A stretch of 64,000 nucleotides of DNA from Misgurnus anguillicaudatus (taxonomy: Eukaryota > Chordata > Actinopteri > Cypriniformes > Cobitidae). The DNA is taken from assembly GCF_027580225.2 (NCBI RefSeq), contig NC_073341.2, positions 16,118,501 through 16,182,500 on the forward strand, read 5' to 3'. Both the position numbers and the translations under genes were made by a program. Below are positions 1 through 36,264 of this stretch, in pieces (position 1 is the first letter of the stretch; each line of letters begins with the position of its first letter). The notes under the pieces were generated by a model. That model was not told the DNA's origin. It did no database searches and was given only the letters and a program-made list of their open reading frames with translations.

Positions 1-404
1 GTACTAATGAAACAGCATATATGGGTATTATGGGCACCATCTGAACATAAAAAATTATTTTATTGATTTAATGATTTTATCCATGCATATATTCAATACA
101 GGTAGTTTTTGACTTTAAAAAAAAAATACAGTTAAGAAACTAAATAAATTTTAGCAAATAAGAAACCAGTTAGTTGTTTAGCAATTTAGTTGTTAATAAA
201 CAAAAAATGGAAGTGACCAGAGCATAAACTTAAATAAAAGAAGCTAATTTTACCCCCTCACCATTTTACTTTTATCTAACCTGTACTATAGTTTCCTACA
301 TATCTTTTAACTCCTATTTATCCTGCTATATAAATCAGCCAATCACTATCAATCTCTAATCAAGCGACCCGCCCCCTTTATGCAAACTTTCATCCCGCTC
401 TCAC

Positions 405-13157
<12,753 letters not shown>

Positions 13158-13168
13158 CGCCATCTTGG
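13158..13168 (-). promoter_or_regulatory. YY1-type motif in the kdm5c promoter
   Basis: The minus strand reads CCAAGATGGCG, matching the YY1 consensus AAnATGGCG in sense orientation with kdm5c. Such sites typically lie just downstream of the start site of TATA-less housekeeping promoters, which would put the start near 13170-13220 (inference). Confidence 0.45.
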
Positions 13169-13631
13169 TTTCATCACGACCAAAGCACAACTCTCTCAAG
13201 ATCCATTGATCTCAGTTGGGAAAACACGCGCTTGACTGGATGCGAGAACCGTCTCATCCGTCCACGCTTCACTTTACATGTAAACTAGTCCCTTGGACGC
13301 GTCAGTTTAAATGGAAACAGAGATGAATGCTTATTCGAAACATAACAGAAAACACATTGTATTTGTACGCGTATGTAAAATGTAAATTTCACAATGTGTA
13401 TTGTCGAATTTTGTGTAGTTGTACAAGTGATGCAGGTAGATGAGCGGACGTGACGCGGAGCGATACTTCACCTCTTTCTTGGAAAAGTAGTTCCAGTGAG
13501 TAAAATTTGCGCAGAAGAGGTCAGCAGAGTGCAAAAACAAAATGATAGCGACAACTAGTGGCAAAACATCAATAAGCTCATTATGTGTTTTGACCTCATG
13601 TAGCGTCAAATGTTTGATGTTGTTGTTGTAA

Positions 13632-13702
13632 TGACATCAAAGTACCGCGAGAGCGAATCGAAAGCAATGCCTTCGAGTCGCTCTCGCGGTACTTTGATGT
13701 CA
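13632..13702. promoter_or_regulatory. Perfect 25-bp inverted repeat upstream of kdm5c
   Basis: The arms 13632-13656 and 13678-13702 are exact reverse complements around a 21-base spacer. Each arm contains ACCGCGAGAGCGA or its complement, close to the TCTCGCGAGA promoter element. It could be a paired transcription-factor site or a small foldback insertion. Confidence 0.5.
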
Positions 13703-16617
13703 CGCCGCATGCAGCCGAACAGACCTATTCATTCAGTTCTTTGAGTGTACTAGTCATTCATATCAAACTTATTCAAAATATCTGAAAAAAGACACGCACA
13801 GACCAAGTTTGTTTTCCATTGCGAGAACACTTTATATTTTTATTTATAATATTAGGCAATAAATATTCACATTTCTCCGATTTAAATTTTATATATTATC
13901 TGTACACAAATAAGATGATTTCATATACCTTTATCCTCGAAATTACACGTCAGTCTGCTTTCACATACACACTTATACACGTTTACAAATAAGGTTTATT
14001 TTCTTTGATTAAATCACTTTGATTAAAATAAATATGCAATAATAATCTACACTTAATGCATTCTCTTCAAGCACACACATTCACACAAACACCCACACGC
14101 ACACTCATACAAACACCTTTTTAATAGAGTTTATCCCATTCCATTGTCAATACTAAATCAAACTGTGATAGTCTATGTATGTACAGTGTGTTTATGCAGT
14201 GCTCAGTATATTCAGACATACTCATGCAATACAATTTACATTGAGAAAACAGAGTTATTGTAAAAGATTAGTCAAATCATTTATGGAATAAAGTGAATGC
14301 AGTTAATATTGCACAGATTTATCATCTTTATATTTTTTTACATTGGTATAGGGTAATTCCTGTTGTAATATTAGTGCTAAGCATAAAATGCTAAGCATAA
14401 TGACTAGTAGCCATCTTTAAAAGCAAACCTTTTGTTGTTGGCACTGTTATGGAATATCAAAGATTTTACAGGGTAGAAAAAGGCACACACTTCAGCATCA
14501 CATCAAGACACATACTGAGCATCTGCATAAAGCCCAGTCCTGGAAATATATAACAGCACTTAAGATCACATTATGCATTCACACAAACCTCAAGCATTAT
14601 TTGCACTATGGCCTTGCTTAAATTAAAAACGTTTGATTTATCATTCAGATATACTATTATCTTTATCTTTATATAGAAGTCTTTCAGCTAAAACTTAAAA
14701 TTCAGCTGCACACAAATAAGCTAAATCAAAAACATCATGGCACATATCATCTGCTTGATAAAAGATAAGTTATACCCATACCAAGTATTCAAACTTTGGA
14801 CAAGTGTGTCCATAAAAATAACAATAACAATAAAACACGTTCTTGACCATTGAATGTGAAAAGAAAACATTTCTATTTACAAATATCATATTTTGTTGAA
14901 TTTATAACATCTGTAATTTCATAACATAACAATATAATATTTATTAAAATTTCAAACATTCATATACCAGCATACAATATAACCAAAACAGTGAAAGGCG
15001 TGAAAATCATTAATCCAATTAAAATCCTTTACATTGCTTATTTCAGATGTTTCAGAATTAGCAATAATCCGAAAAAGTGGAATGTTCCCTTCATATGTAT
15101 GCCACATAGGATTTAATATTGTTTTTAAAAGCATATAATTTATAAAGTGCATTAAAATAATTTAGATAATACATTCTGGGCCTTGACAACTTCATAAACT
15201 TTAGGTTAGCAACTGGCACCATTTAGTATTTAGTGGATTATTTTTACTGTCATATAATTGAATATCCTTTAAAACTTTGTCAAGCCCTTTGGGTTTCTTC
15301 ATATGCAATTTTACTGTTGTTGTTTAAATATAAAGCAGCACAGATTTAGCAAAACTACATTAAAGAAATAAAAAACAATACTTTGGGTTCAACATTTAAA
15401 AAACAATTTTTTTTTCTTAAACTGTCAAGAATTTCCTTTCAAAAACTTGTTATTAAATAGTAAAATTAGCTCATTGTCTTTTCCTGTGAATTTGTATTCA
15501 GCCTGGTGCAGCTGTATGATCAAAAAACAAATTTATAAAAAAAAATGCAATATAACGTTACTAAAGGTTACTGATTGTTTCTTAGTATATTATTTCATGT
15601 TGTACCTCATATTATTTTATGTACAAAGGTTTATCATTCTGATGGGCAGTAATTCTAGTTGAATAAAGATGATTATAAACAATACATTCACATACAGTAC
15701 AATACTTTTTTTACAGCTGTCAATTATTAAGAATGCCAAAGTTCAATACTGACATACTTCTAAAATTCAGACAATCACACCTGTAAAATATCTGCATTGC
15801 AAGTTTATCCCTCTTAACACATATAGCTTTGTACAAAAAAGCAAAACAATAGAGAATTAAAAATTCTTCAGCAAACAGAAGCTGGACATCATTAGCGAAA
15901 AGATTATTGCATCCTGTGGCTGCTATCGACTAATGCTCGACACGTTTCACTTATACTGGAATGTAATAAATCATTGAACTTGTAGTGTGCTTTGATGTTC
16001 ACGTCCAGCAGAATATATGCAGTACAGAGTCATTGGTATGCTCTCTGGTCTTCACGTTATCTGGACGGGTGCCCAGCTCAAGCGCTGGTTTATCATTGCC
16101 TGTATATTCACGCAATCATAAATGTGCTATGCAAAAGTTTGTAGCTTTAGCTTTATGGCTATAAAACTTGAAACAAGACTTTTTGTATGAGTGTGTCCAC
16201 ATTTGAAATGCTTTTGCATGCTTTAGTTTCTTGTGTCTTCATGTGTGATTTGTTTAATATTTTATTTGGCTCCCCAGCCAAATCAATGACATCTACAACA
16301 TTTGAACTAAAGGCAAGTGTCTTAAATGGTACTCTTGATTGTATTCGTGTTTACATCCCACGGCACTAGTCTACCTGAGAGCCTTGGTGTGTATCAAACT
16401 ACCTGTAGCGCCTACATATGCGCAGTTTCGCCTCGTCTCTAGACTTGCGGAAAGCGCAGGTGAAAGTAACACAGTCTCAGCAGGCTGCGTTTCTTTTTGC
16501 CACTGTTGTTGTTATCCGTTTTTGCCCTGCCGCCTGCCTCCTCCACCATCGCAGCAGTCCCTCCTCCAACCATCAAAGGTCCTCTCAGCGACCCCCAGCC
16601 TCGCGACTTCCCCCGGC
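13703..16617 (-). other. kdm5c-iqsec2 intergenic region with presumed iqsec2 3' UTR
   Basis: AT-rich and free of the MITE families seen elsewhere in the window. Several AATAAA signals occur on the minus strand, including near 13848 and 16261, so the iqsec2 3' UTR may be up to ~2.8 kb and reach almost to the kdm5c promoter. The actual poly(A) site cannot be chosen. Confidence 0.4.
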
Positions 16618-26676
<10,059 letters not shown>

Positions 26677-27426
26677 CTGAAGGATTGGGTGAGGGAGAGA
26701 AAGAGAGAAAGAGGAAGAGTTAGTATTTTTTTCAGTTTGAGACGCCCCCATAATAAGAGCATAAGATAAAAATCACAAACAACCGAGGAATTCATGACAT
26801 TGTTCGTTTTCATGACTTAGCATTTTGACTTTCAGGAAATCTTTAACCAGGACAAATGTTGCAAACAACATAATTATCACACAGCCTTTAAAAAATCACA
26901 ATTCTAGTTAAAGTTAAGCCTATAGTAGGTGTTAGAAATGTAGGCAAAACATGCAAATACCTCAACAAGGTCTCAGAATTCCTACAGTACAAAAACTCAA
27001 ATCTTCATCAGTTAAGAATCAAAAAGAAAACGATGCTCTTTCTTCGATAAGGCAGCTCTTTTGTGAATTTGCTTTTTGTTCCTGTCTTATGAGAGGTTTC
27101 GGCATATGCAATGCACATATTGAGACTCATATCTTTGCTTATATCTAGCACAATTCTAACGTAATGACTGTCACCACCAAAAGTGACTCATTTATCCTGC
27201 AGGGTACCGGAAAGTTTTGATGCACACACACTGACAAATATAAACACAAACGCATGCCGCAGTAATCACATCCTCATTACACATCCCACAACTATTAATG
27301 GTTTGCATTACACTGAACTAGACTGTTACATTTTCAGAAAAAAACTAAACATTTGTCAGTTGTCAGGGTAATCCAGGATTCTGACTGATTGTTTGCACAT
27401 TGCTATACAGTTGTTCGGGGATTTCT

Positions 27427-27645
27427 ATGTGCACTGTCAAAACAAATGGTCAAAAGATGTACCCCAGCTATAACTGGGCCTGTACCATTTTAAAAAGTAC
27501 GTAAAGAGTTTATATTAGTACCTCAGAGGTACATACTGGTAACAAATTCTTATATATTTGTCCCTAATGGTACACATTAGGGGCTTTTTCAAAGAGTACT
27601 GCACCAGTGGCAATTGGGGTACATAATTTGACCATTATTGGCCCA
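27427..27645. repeat. MITE with CACTGTCA ends and TGTACCCCAG, copy 1
   Basis: Left CACTGTCAAAACAAATGGTC, then GATGTACCCCAGC; right GGGGTACATAATTTGACCAT. The same family recurs at 38668-39315 and 45451-46043, each interrupted by younger insertions. Confidence 0.6.
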
Positions 27646-27689
27646 CAACCAAATCTCTATAATGTTCTGGGGTCTATATAAGCATGTGC

Positions 27690-27830
27690 AATGCATTCTC
27701 AGAAAAAAAGTACCGTCCTAGTTATTACTATAAAAGGGTACTAATATGTCCCACTTTGAGGTACCAGTAAGTGCCTCAGTGACAACTTTTGTACCTTCTT
27801 GTACCATTTCTGTGAGTGTTGTGTTGTTTA
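27690..27830. repeat. Related GGTACC-rich MITE
   Basis: TCTCAGAAAAAAAGTACCGT opens it and TTGTACCATTTCTGTGAGTG closes it, an imperfect inverted pair akin to the previous element. Confidence 0.45.
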
Positions 27831-30596
27831 TTAACCATAAAGCACAATTAAAAGGTTAGAAAAGCAGCATATCTCTCCTCATCAAGCCACAAAATATAAG
27901 ATATCATTCATGTCTGTAGCACAAATGGTACAACATCATAATTTAGTATTCAGAAGAAATAGCAGTTTTATTGATAGAGGAACATGATATTCAGGGTCAG
28001 TCACCCCGCCATAGAGGCGCTGACCCTTAGGTTGGATATGGGAAACAGAACAGCATGTGATCCGAACATATAATCCTGACACAGCTTTCTGACAGGACAG
28101 AGTTTAGGCATATCTGAATCACTGCCGGCAACTTCCTGTTCTCTACGAATGAGTCATAATAAGTTATTAGAGACATAATCTCATAATAATGCTAATGCAC
28201 TGCAATACTATTGTCATTCTGTGAAAATAATTTTTTACTGCACACACAAAAACATACACATACGAACAATCTTTGTTGTGTACCACATTTAACAACAGAT
28301 TATCATTGCGCACCTGTCTAGAATAGCCCATATCTGTACAAAGCATGACACCCTTTTGTCACACAACATCATTGTATGTAGGAAAACAGACACCTGTAGC
28401 CAAAGAGGCTTAAGAGTGAATGTTATACCCTATTAACAAACACCTGTAAAACTGTAACTGTACACTTACCACATTTACTTAAACAATCCAAACAAGCACA
28501 GGGTCATACATGCACATCCACCTTAAGAACAAATGGTTTAGTAGTTTCTATATGCCAGGTCCAAATGTCACTGAAATTCACAAAGTTTGTCGTTCTGAAG
28601 TTATGAGCGTCTGTCAGCAGGTCACCACCACCTAGTCACATGACAGAGCCTCACCCCTCCCTCCTTCATTTTTCTCTCTATTTACATTACACAGAGCCCA
28701 GTGGTGTAATTTGCTAAAGTTAATGGTTTGGAACAAGTTGCCCATTGCATAAACTGTAGCTAGTGTGTCTGGTCCGGACAGCTTTAAAGAAAGCATCCTT
28801 ACATGTGATACTCTTCATAATGATCAAATTCAAATGAAAACAGGTGTTTGTATTGTTTGCTTTTGGAAAGTTGGAAAAACAAAGTTTGTGCTTGTTGTGT
28901 TGTTCTGTATTTTCCAACCCTAATATGGATGAGTTCCGGTGTTTGTATGTAAAAAATTTAAGGAAAGGAGGGAAGACACATGACTTGCACTGTGATAGTT
29001 TTAAAACACCTCTAAAACACATAAAAACACCTCTAAACAAATTTAATTGTTTCTCCTAGATGGCAACGAGACCAAATGGTGAAGTAACTTACTTGTTTTT
29101 TCTATAGATTTCAATAATGTCTCAAACTGAGCTCAGATTTGCCAACATCTGCAAACACTTCCATTTCCTATGCAAGACCTAATATTTCCTAATAAAATAT
29201 TTCCAGACCAAAATATTTGAGAGATCCCCAGTGATTCATTACCAGAAATCATACTATTTGTATGATTCATAAACTCAATTGGAATCCATTATTCCAGCGA
29301 TTAGTCAGTGTGTATGTAGGCTTTATATGCATTTGTATAAATATGTTCAAGTCTCAGATGAGTCTTGGTCTCTCCCAAGGTTTTTCATTCTGCCTCTGTT
29401 CCAATGGACTCAATATTATGCAGTAAGTATAACCCTGTGGATAGCAAAGTTTAGCTGCAGTTGGTTGGCCAAAGAGGTGGTGTTCATGGGACAACAACAC
29501 ACCTTCATGATATGCATAATATCCATGACAACAGAGATGATACCCATGTTAAATTTGTTAAACTATATATCATTTTTGGAACTGTAGAAGAAACAGGTTT
29601 AAGTACACAAATGAAAAGGGTCTCCATTAAGTCTCTTGAAAATTTAAGCAACCTTATTTTCCTATTTGTACTTTTCTTTAGACTTCATTCAGGGACCATT
29701 GTCATTGTTTATTTATCTCCATACTGAAACTCTGCTTTTTGGATTTTCCAAACCTCTCATGTCCTTATATAGCACATGTCTGTGCATTAATTGGTATACA
29801 TTATTTTTCTGACAACAAATAATGTATGGTTGGACAATGAGTTTGTTTCACTGATCCAGGATGAAGGCCAGCTTACATATCACAAATGTTTAACTAGATG
29901 GCTAGTATCCTGGCCAGCTATCTAAAAACGAAATTCATTGTCTGTATCGATGCTAAATGTATTTATTCAGGTTGTCGCATTTTAAATTTTCTTGACAAAT
30001 CTTAGCTTGCTCCATAATATCACATCGTCATGCTGAATGGCTCTATAGCCTACAGCAATGCATAAATGTGTGTTAGCAGCCTAGACATTTGTTTAGAATA
30101 ATAAATAAATTACTATTATATTAACACAATAAAGATGGTAGGTGATCTTTTAAAATATTTTAATATGAATATAACTTTCTATATGGTACTGCTTTGTGCA
30201 ATTGAATATTATTAAAAGGACTAGTACCCAAAAATGAAAGCTCACTCTGAAACCATCCCATGTGTATAATTTCCTCTTTTATCCAATCAGTCAGAGTTAT
30301 ATAAAATAATGAATGGCATTGGATAGTATTTCATTTTTAAAGCTTCAAACGGCACAGCCATCCATCAAAAACTAATCCATACATTTATTAAATGTCTTCT
30401 GAAGTGAAGCTAAAGAAAATATTAATATTTTACACTTTATAAACTATGATAACTGGCTTCCGGCAACGGCTGAACACACATTCACGAGAGAGTCAAGATG
30501 GAATTTGCTTTACTTGGAAAGACATTGAACATTAACTGTATGGATTCGTTTATATTATTTTAGGGATGGCTAAAAGAAGAAAGTCATACAGGGCCC
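27831..30596. other. Anonymous intron sequence
   Basis: AT-rich with short open frames but no protein similarity I recognise and no delimited repeat. Confidence 0.4.
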
Positions 30597-30850
30597 TCCA
30601 TAAGTATTGGAACAATAAAAGCTAAATTGTTCTGTTTGCAGTAGAGTCAAGAAATATCTAAACATTAAAAGGCGAATTTGAGACAAACATAATTTTTTTG
30701 ATGTTTTAACATATTCAATTTCCCAACTCCATCTTTACCAAATCCATTGAGTTTTTTATTTGGTGGGTTTGGTGACAACACACAAGTCAGGATTAAAGTC
30801 AGGATGAAAGGTTATTGTTTTTTGTTGGTGAAGCATGTACCGTATGTGTT
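30597..30850. repeat. Tc1/mariner-type terminal fragment
   Basis: CAGGGCCCTCCATAAGTATT followed by GGAACAATAAAAG is typical of fish Tc1-family termini. No transposase frame and no matching right end are visible, so it is a fragment. Confidence 0.5.
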
Positions 30851-30856
30851 GAAACT

Positions 30857-31172
30857 GGAGGTACACCGATACCGATACAACTTTTTCCACCGATACCAAT
30901 AGCGTTAGTTTGTTGGTTATATTAACGTGAATTATCTAAATATCTTTTTTATGTTATTCATTCATATAATGACCATTAACATTGAACATTAAACTAGTGA
31001 GTGTCTTTACATTATACACATAGCTCAAATTCATTGTATTTTCCTGTTGTCTTTTGATTGACAGGAAATTTTGGCAATGACTATTAGCTGTTTAGCCGAT
31101 ATTGTTGATAGTGTTAAAAATAGCTTTTACCGGCTGATACCGATTATTGGCTGATATATCGGTGCATCTCTA
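30857..31172. repeat. MITE with GGTACACCGATA ends
   Basis: GGAGGTACACCGATACCGAT at the left is inverted at the right as TATATCGGTGCATCTC. About 315 bp, non-coding. Confidence 0.6.
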
Positions 31173-31187
31173 GTTGAAACATAATTT

Positions 31188-31955
31188 AAGATGCAGTGTG
31201 TACATTTTTGCGCCATCTAGTGGTGAGGTTGCGCATTGCAACCAACGGCTCACTCCACTGCTCACACCTCGCTTTTGAAACACATAGAGAACCTACGTTC
31301 GCCGCCACCGACAAACATGTCATCGCTGGAGACAACTTAGTAAAAAAGTTTGTCTGTTAAGGGCTTCTGTAGAAACATGGCGGCACAAAATGCAGACTTC
31401 CATGTAAGGGGAATCTTGGTGTATGTAGATAAAAACATCACATTATAAGGTAATAAAAACATAAAGTTTCATTATGAAAGGTCTTTATACATATAGTTTT
31501 GTATAATATTGTAAGGGTTTTGTCTTGTGTTCTGTTTGTTTTGTTGGCAGGTCTTTTATTTTGATATCATGTTCTGTTTTCAGTCTTTTATTTTGAAATC
31601 TTGTCATGTCACACTTCACTTTGTACTTCCTGTTTGTTTACTATAAATCTGGTTTATTGAGATCATATCACTGCGAAGTATTGTATGTGTACAGCTGCAT
31701 TACCGAGCGTTCCTTGTCTTGTCATTGTTTCTTGTTTTGGATTCTTGTTCTGGTTTTGACCTTTTTACCTGTTTATGTGGATTACGCCTTTGGATTACCC
31801 TGGTTGGATTTGTTTGCCTGCCCTTCGGGGATTTTACAATAAACCTTCTTGCACATGGATTCTCTTCTCTCTCGCTTTGTGTAATCAGCCTTCGTTACAA
31901 ATATTTTGCATTTCTGTAAAGAGATTCTTTTTTAAAAATTACACACTGCACCTTT
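31188..31955. repeat. MITE with AAAGGTGCAGTGTGTA ends, copy 2, split by a solo LTR
   Basis: The same family as 18355-18738 but in reverse orientation. Its sequence stops at TATAATAT and resumes at AATATTTTGC, with the LTR 31510-31899 between. Confidence 0.65.
31510..31899 (+). mobile_element. Solo LTR, 390 bp, with 5-bp target duplication
   Basis: It starts TGTAAGGGTTTTG and ends CTTCGTTACA, flanked on both sides by AATAT (31505-31509 and 31900-31904). An AATAAA signal at ~31838 precedes the end, as in an LTR R region. No internal retrotransposon sequence remains, so it formed by LTR-LTR recombination. Class (Ty3- or BEL-like) cannot be told from the LTR alone. Confidence 0.75.
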
Positions 31956-32967
31956 AATAGTCCATTAATAAAGGTCAAAATAAGAGTCAGGGAAAATTTA
32001 ACACTAATTTGATGTCATTTGATTGGATGAGTTTATATTATTTAGTATAAGATCTGGCTCTAGACAGACGACCAATCGTAAAGCTTTGGCTCCTGTTGCA
32101 GAGAAATAAATTAGCCAATTGTTATTTCTAAAAACAAATTATTGTTTACTGTTGTATAAAACCAACATCACACAATTGTGCTGTTATAAATACCAACAAG
32201 GCTGCAATTACATGCAACCAAATCACTTAAAATCCTGATTAATGTGTAGATTTTCTCCTGTATGTGTCTTAAACTCTTCTCTAGTCTTTTTACTTTACAC
32301 TTGCACCGCTTTCTAAAGTTGGCCACAGCTTATTTTAGCAGACACTGCAGCATGGTTTTAAAAGACAGTCTGGCACCTGCTACCTGCATTTAATGACAAA
32401 ACTGAAAGGCGTTTATATTCTGGGAAAACATCTGCTCATAAAATTGCCTGCGTACAATCCAGCCTCCATCATTTCTGCATCACGTCTTCATTTCCCTTTC
32501 CACCCACACCTCACACCCCCTCACACACACACATGTAGGAGTGAGAGAGGTACGGTTGCTTAGTGACAGTTGCCGTGAGACCACCGTAGGAGGTGATGCA
32601 GTCATTAGAGAGACTGTTGCTATAGATACACAGAACTAATACAGTAACCGTAGGTGTTGGTGGATAAGTTGCAGGTTGTAAGACCGTGAGACTTTGAGTG
32701 TTACAACGAATGAATCTACCTACACATATAAACCAAATTAAACCACACCATCATCCAACATCCGCCTGTGCAAGGAGAAGAGGATGAAAACATTACATTT
32801 GCATAAATAAATAACTATATTCAAAATGATTACATGTGCATTTGTTAACTAGGCAGACGCCTTTAACAAAAGCAACTTCCAGTGTATTCTAGACCTCTAA
32901 GACATTACGTTGGTTTGTAGCCAGTTACAAGACTGTAAAACACAAAATCCAAACACTGGTAAATCTT
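31956..32967. other. Anonymous intron sequence
   Basis: No delimited repeat; CAC-rich near 32500-32540. Confidence 0.4.
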
Positions 32968-33425
32968 AAAGGGGACATTTCATAAGACATTTTTAAAGTG
33001 TCAAATAAATATGTGTCCTCAGAGTACATATGTGAAGTTCTAGCTCAAAATACTATATAGATAATTTATTATAGCATGTTAAAATTGACACTTTGTAGGT
33101 CTGAGCAAAAATATGCCGTTTTTGGGTGTGTCCTTTTAAATGCAAATTAGTTGATCTCTGCACTAAATGGCAGTGCTGAGGTTGGAACGTGCAGAAAAAG
33201 GGGCGGTATTATCCCCTTCTGGCATCACAAGGGGGGCCAATTACCTATTTTTTCACATGCTTGCACAGAATGGTTCACCAAAACTAAGGGTGCATTCACA
33301 GTAATTCCCAATGACTCCTGGTGACACATGGACGTCTTGTGAAGCAAATTGAATCGTATATTTTGCAAGAAATCTATACAAATTTCATCGTTATTTACAA
33401 CATTATTAGTGTAAATATAGAGCCT

Positions 33426-36238
33426 TATGGTGCATCCACACCAGCCGCGGCAGAGGCGGCAAAAACGCACCACTCGCGCGCAGTACTCGCTTCATTCGTG
33501 CGTAAAAGCCGCGCGTGAAATTCCAGTCACCCGAGACATTTACACGAAAATTTGCGTGTTGCAGAGGTTGGTCAATTACACTAATAATATTGTAAATATC
33601 TTGCAAAAACCACCCATCATCATTGCCCACTGCAATAAGGCTAATGCAATATTATATTGCCTTCATAGAAGCCACGGAGCATATTGTATTATGTATAGAA
33701 TCGCCTGTATATGTGAGATAAAAAAAATTAAAGTGGCCGATTAATATAATTTTAAGTGTACAATAAAAGGGATTGTTCACCCAAAAATAAAAACTAGCTG
33801 TTCATTCACTCATCTTCCCTCCTCAGCAGAGCAACAAAGAAGATAATTTGCTAAAACCCCATTTGTGAATTATATAATGCAAGTCAACAGATCCGCATCT
33901 TTGAAAGCTCAAAAAGCAGATATATCCAATACAAATCCCCATGACTCCTGGTGTCATTTGGACGTCTTGTGAAGCAAATCGATCCATTTTTGCAAGATAT
34001 TAAATGTTATTTACAATATTATTAGTGTAAATAAACAACATATGCAACATATGAAGTGTGCTCTATGCTCCCGCTCTTTAGGTGGCGCCGAGAGGCTGGT
34101 TTCCCCCTACAGAGTTGGAGTGTAAGCGCACTTCCTATGTGCCTAATGCAGGGTTCACACCAGACGTGGTAGAGGCGGCAAGAGCGAGTGATTTACATGT
34201 AATGCCTGGCTCACACTACAGGATTTTTAAAATCCTGGCAGATTATGAAATCTGGTTGCAGCACACACATAAGTAGAATCTTGTCAGATATTCTTTGCTC
34301 AAATCTTAAACATGCTCACACTACAGGAATTTAAAATCCTAGTGCATCACACACTACAGGATATTATTAAGATTATCTTGCCAGAGCAAGCACTTCACGT
34401 CACCTCAGGAGAAGAGTATATAAAGGAATGAAGATTATCACACATTTATTATGATTTCTCTTTAAATATTTACAAAGTAGCAGCTTTCTTTTTGAAACCT
34501 AGGCGATTTCTCCTCCTCAGCTCTTGTTTATGAGGCAACGATCATGATATGTTTTAAGGATGTGTTATGCAGGCAGTGTTTGAATGCATACTGTAGATGT
34601 GTGCACAATCTAGCACCAACTCAAGTCTAATCCTTATGCAAGATTTTTTTAAATTTAAATACATCTATTTAAAAACATATTTAAAATATAATTGGCTAGC
34701 CTAAATATCACTTTTTTTGCACACATTTAGTTACTATTAAGTGATGTAGGCTATTTCTATCAATGCTCTGTTTTCCTGTTTCTTCCTAACAATAATAATA
34801 TTATTGTAGGTTTATAAGCAAATAACTGCTGCTTGGTTAAACTTTATTTTGCACTGTTGTTTGCATTATTTAATTCCACTGTATATATACTGCTCTGCAG
34901 TGATATTATTGTTAGCAATATACTATGTAAATTCTATTTTTCTTGTTTATTCTTCTGAGGCTGCTGGTCTTTGAGAGCTTCTAAACAAATTTCATTATAG
35001 TTTTATGACAGTAAAGTTTCTATTTTATTCTAATCTATTCTATCTTGCAGTGTAGTGTCTAGTGTTAAATTCTGTATTTACATTACCAATGGATTTGGAC
35101 AAATATGTAATTTAACGTGAAACGTTGTAAGTCTGGATATGAGGCGCATCAGATTCACAAGTGTGCGGTGTTTCAGCAACCAGTTTCTGTGCGTTTGTGG
35201 AGCACGTCACAAAAAAGAACTGAAAATCGTCATATCAATTTAAATTCGTTTTGTTAATATGCTAATTATTTAAGTGCAACATATTTCGTGTATGCCTTTT
35301 TATTTTATTAAATTTCCTCTATACCCCGAATAGCTGCAGGTGCGTGATGTGACTCACCATCATCATGTTCTGTTGTTTTTAAGATATTTTAGATAATGTT
35401 TTTAAAAAAGTGAACAACGTGAATCAAGCAAGGAATTCATTTCAATATTTTAAATCGCCTGTCTGCCCCAACGAGCTGCAGTTGTGGCGGAATGAAAGTA
35501 GAATGAAACATTAACATCCACAAACTATTTCTCCGGCTGCGCTGTCTACCCGTACTGCAGCTTGTTTCGCGGTCCCGAAACCTGTCAATCATCTCCGTCT
35601 CTCAATGATTATTGTGAAAGTACTGACGTAATTATGCGGATTTAAAATCCTACATATCAAACATTTTTGAAAAGATCGGGGCGGCCCCGATTTGCTTGAG
35701 AGCATATCGGAAGGTGTAAGTTTAGACTTTTAAACGTCTCACATTACAGGATAATCTGGGCCGAACTTCGGAGCCGATCAAGGTCCATTGCCCGATTTTC
35801 CCTCGGATTCTCGGGAGGGGAAAATCGGGGTAAATTCGGCCCGATTATCCTGTGGTGTGAGCCAGGCATTAAGTGAATGCAAAGACGCGATTAGGCATCC
35901 TGTGAGGTGGTACGCGCGGTGCGAATGGCGCGTTCTTCCCGTTGCCAAGGGAAACGCGTGAGTTGAAAAATCTGAACATTTCGGTGGATTCCCACTGCGT
36001 TAACCAATCAGGACTTTGCTGTAGCAGTGACGTGATTACAGGAAGCGAGCGGAGTCTCAGCGAAGTTGCGAAGCCCCTCCCATGACGCAAATATTCGCGT
36101 GAATGTCTCGAATGACTAGAATTTCATGCGCGGCTTTCACGTACGAATGAAGCGAGTAAATTCAAATGTTCAAGCATCCAACTACACGCGAATAGCATGT
36201 TTTTGCCGCCTCTACCGCGGCTGGTGTGAACGCACCAT
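33426..36238. repeat. MITE with GGTTCACACCAGCCGCGG-type ends, copy 1, disrupted
   Basis: Left GGTGCATCCACACCAGCCGC and right GCGGCTGGTGTGAACGCACC form near-perfect inverted ends that extend into the flanks (GAGCCTTATGG and CCATAAGGCTC). Related, less disrupted copies are at 48468-48875 and 52470-52886. Confidence 0.55.
34200..35869. mobile_element. 1.67-kb element with TAATGCCTGGCTCACACTAC ends
   Basis: TAATGCCTGGCTCACACTAC near 34200 is mirrored by GTGGTGTGAGCCAGGCATTA at the right. It interrupts the surrounding MITE between GTGATTTACATG and AGTGAATGCAAAGACGC. The target duplication is TA or a 3-bp TWA. No intact coding frame. Confidence 0.6.
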
Positions 36239-36264
36239 AAGGCTCTGTATTTATGCTAATAATG

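Noticed and set aside
31606..31957. Overlapping Leu/Phe-rich frames that look like membrane proteins
   Set aside because: They lie in the solo LTR, whose T-rich sequence gives hydrophobic codons by chance.
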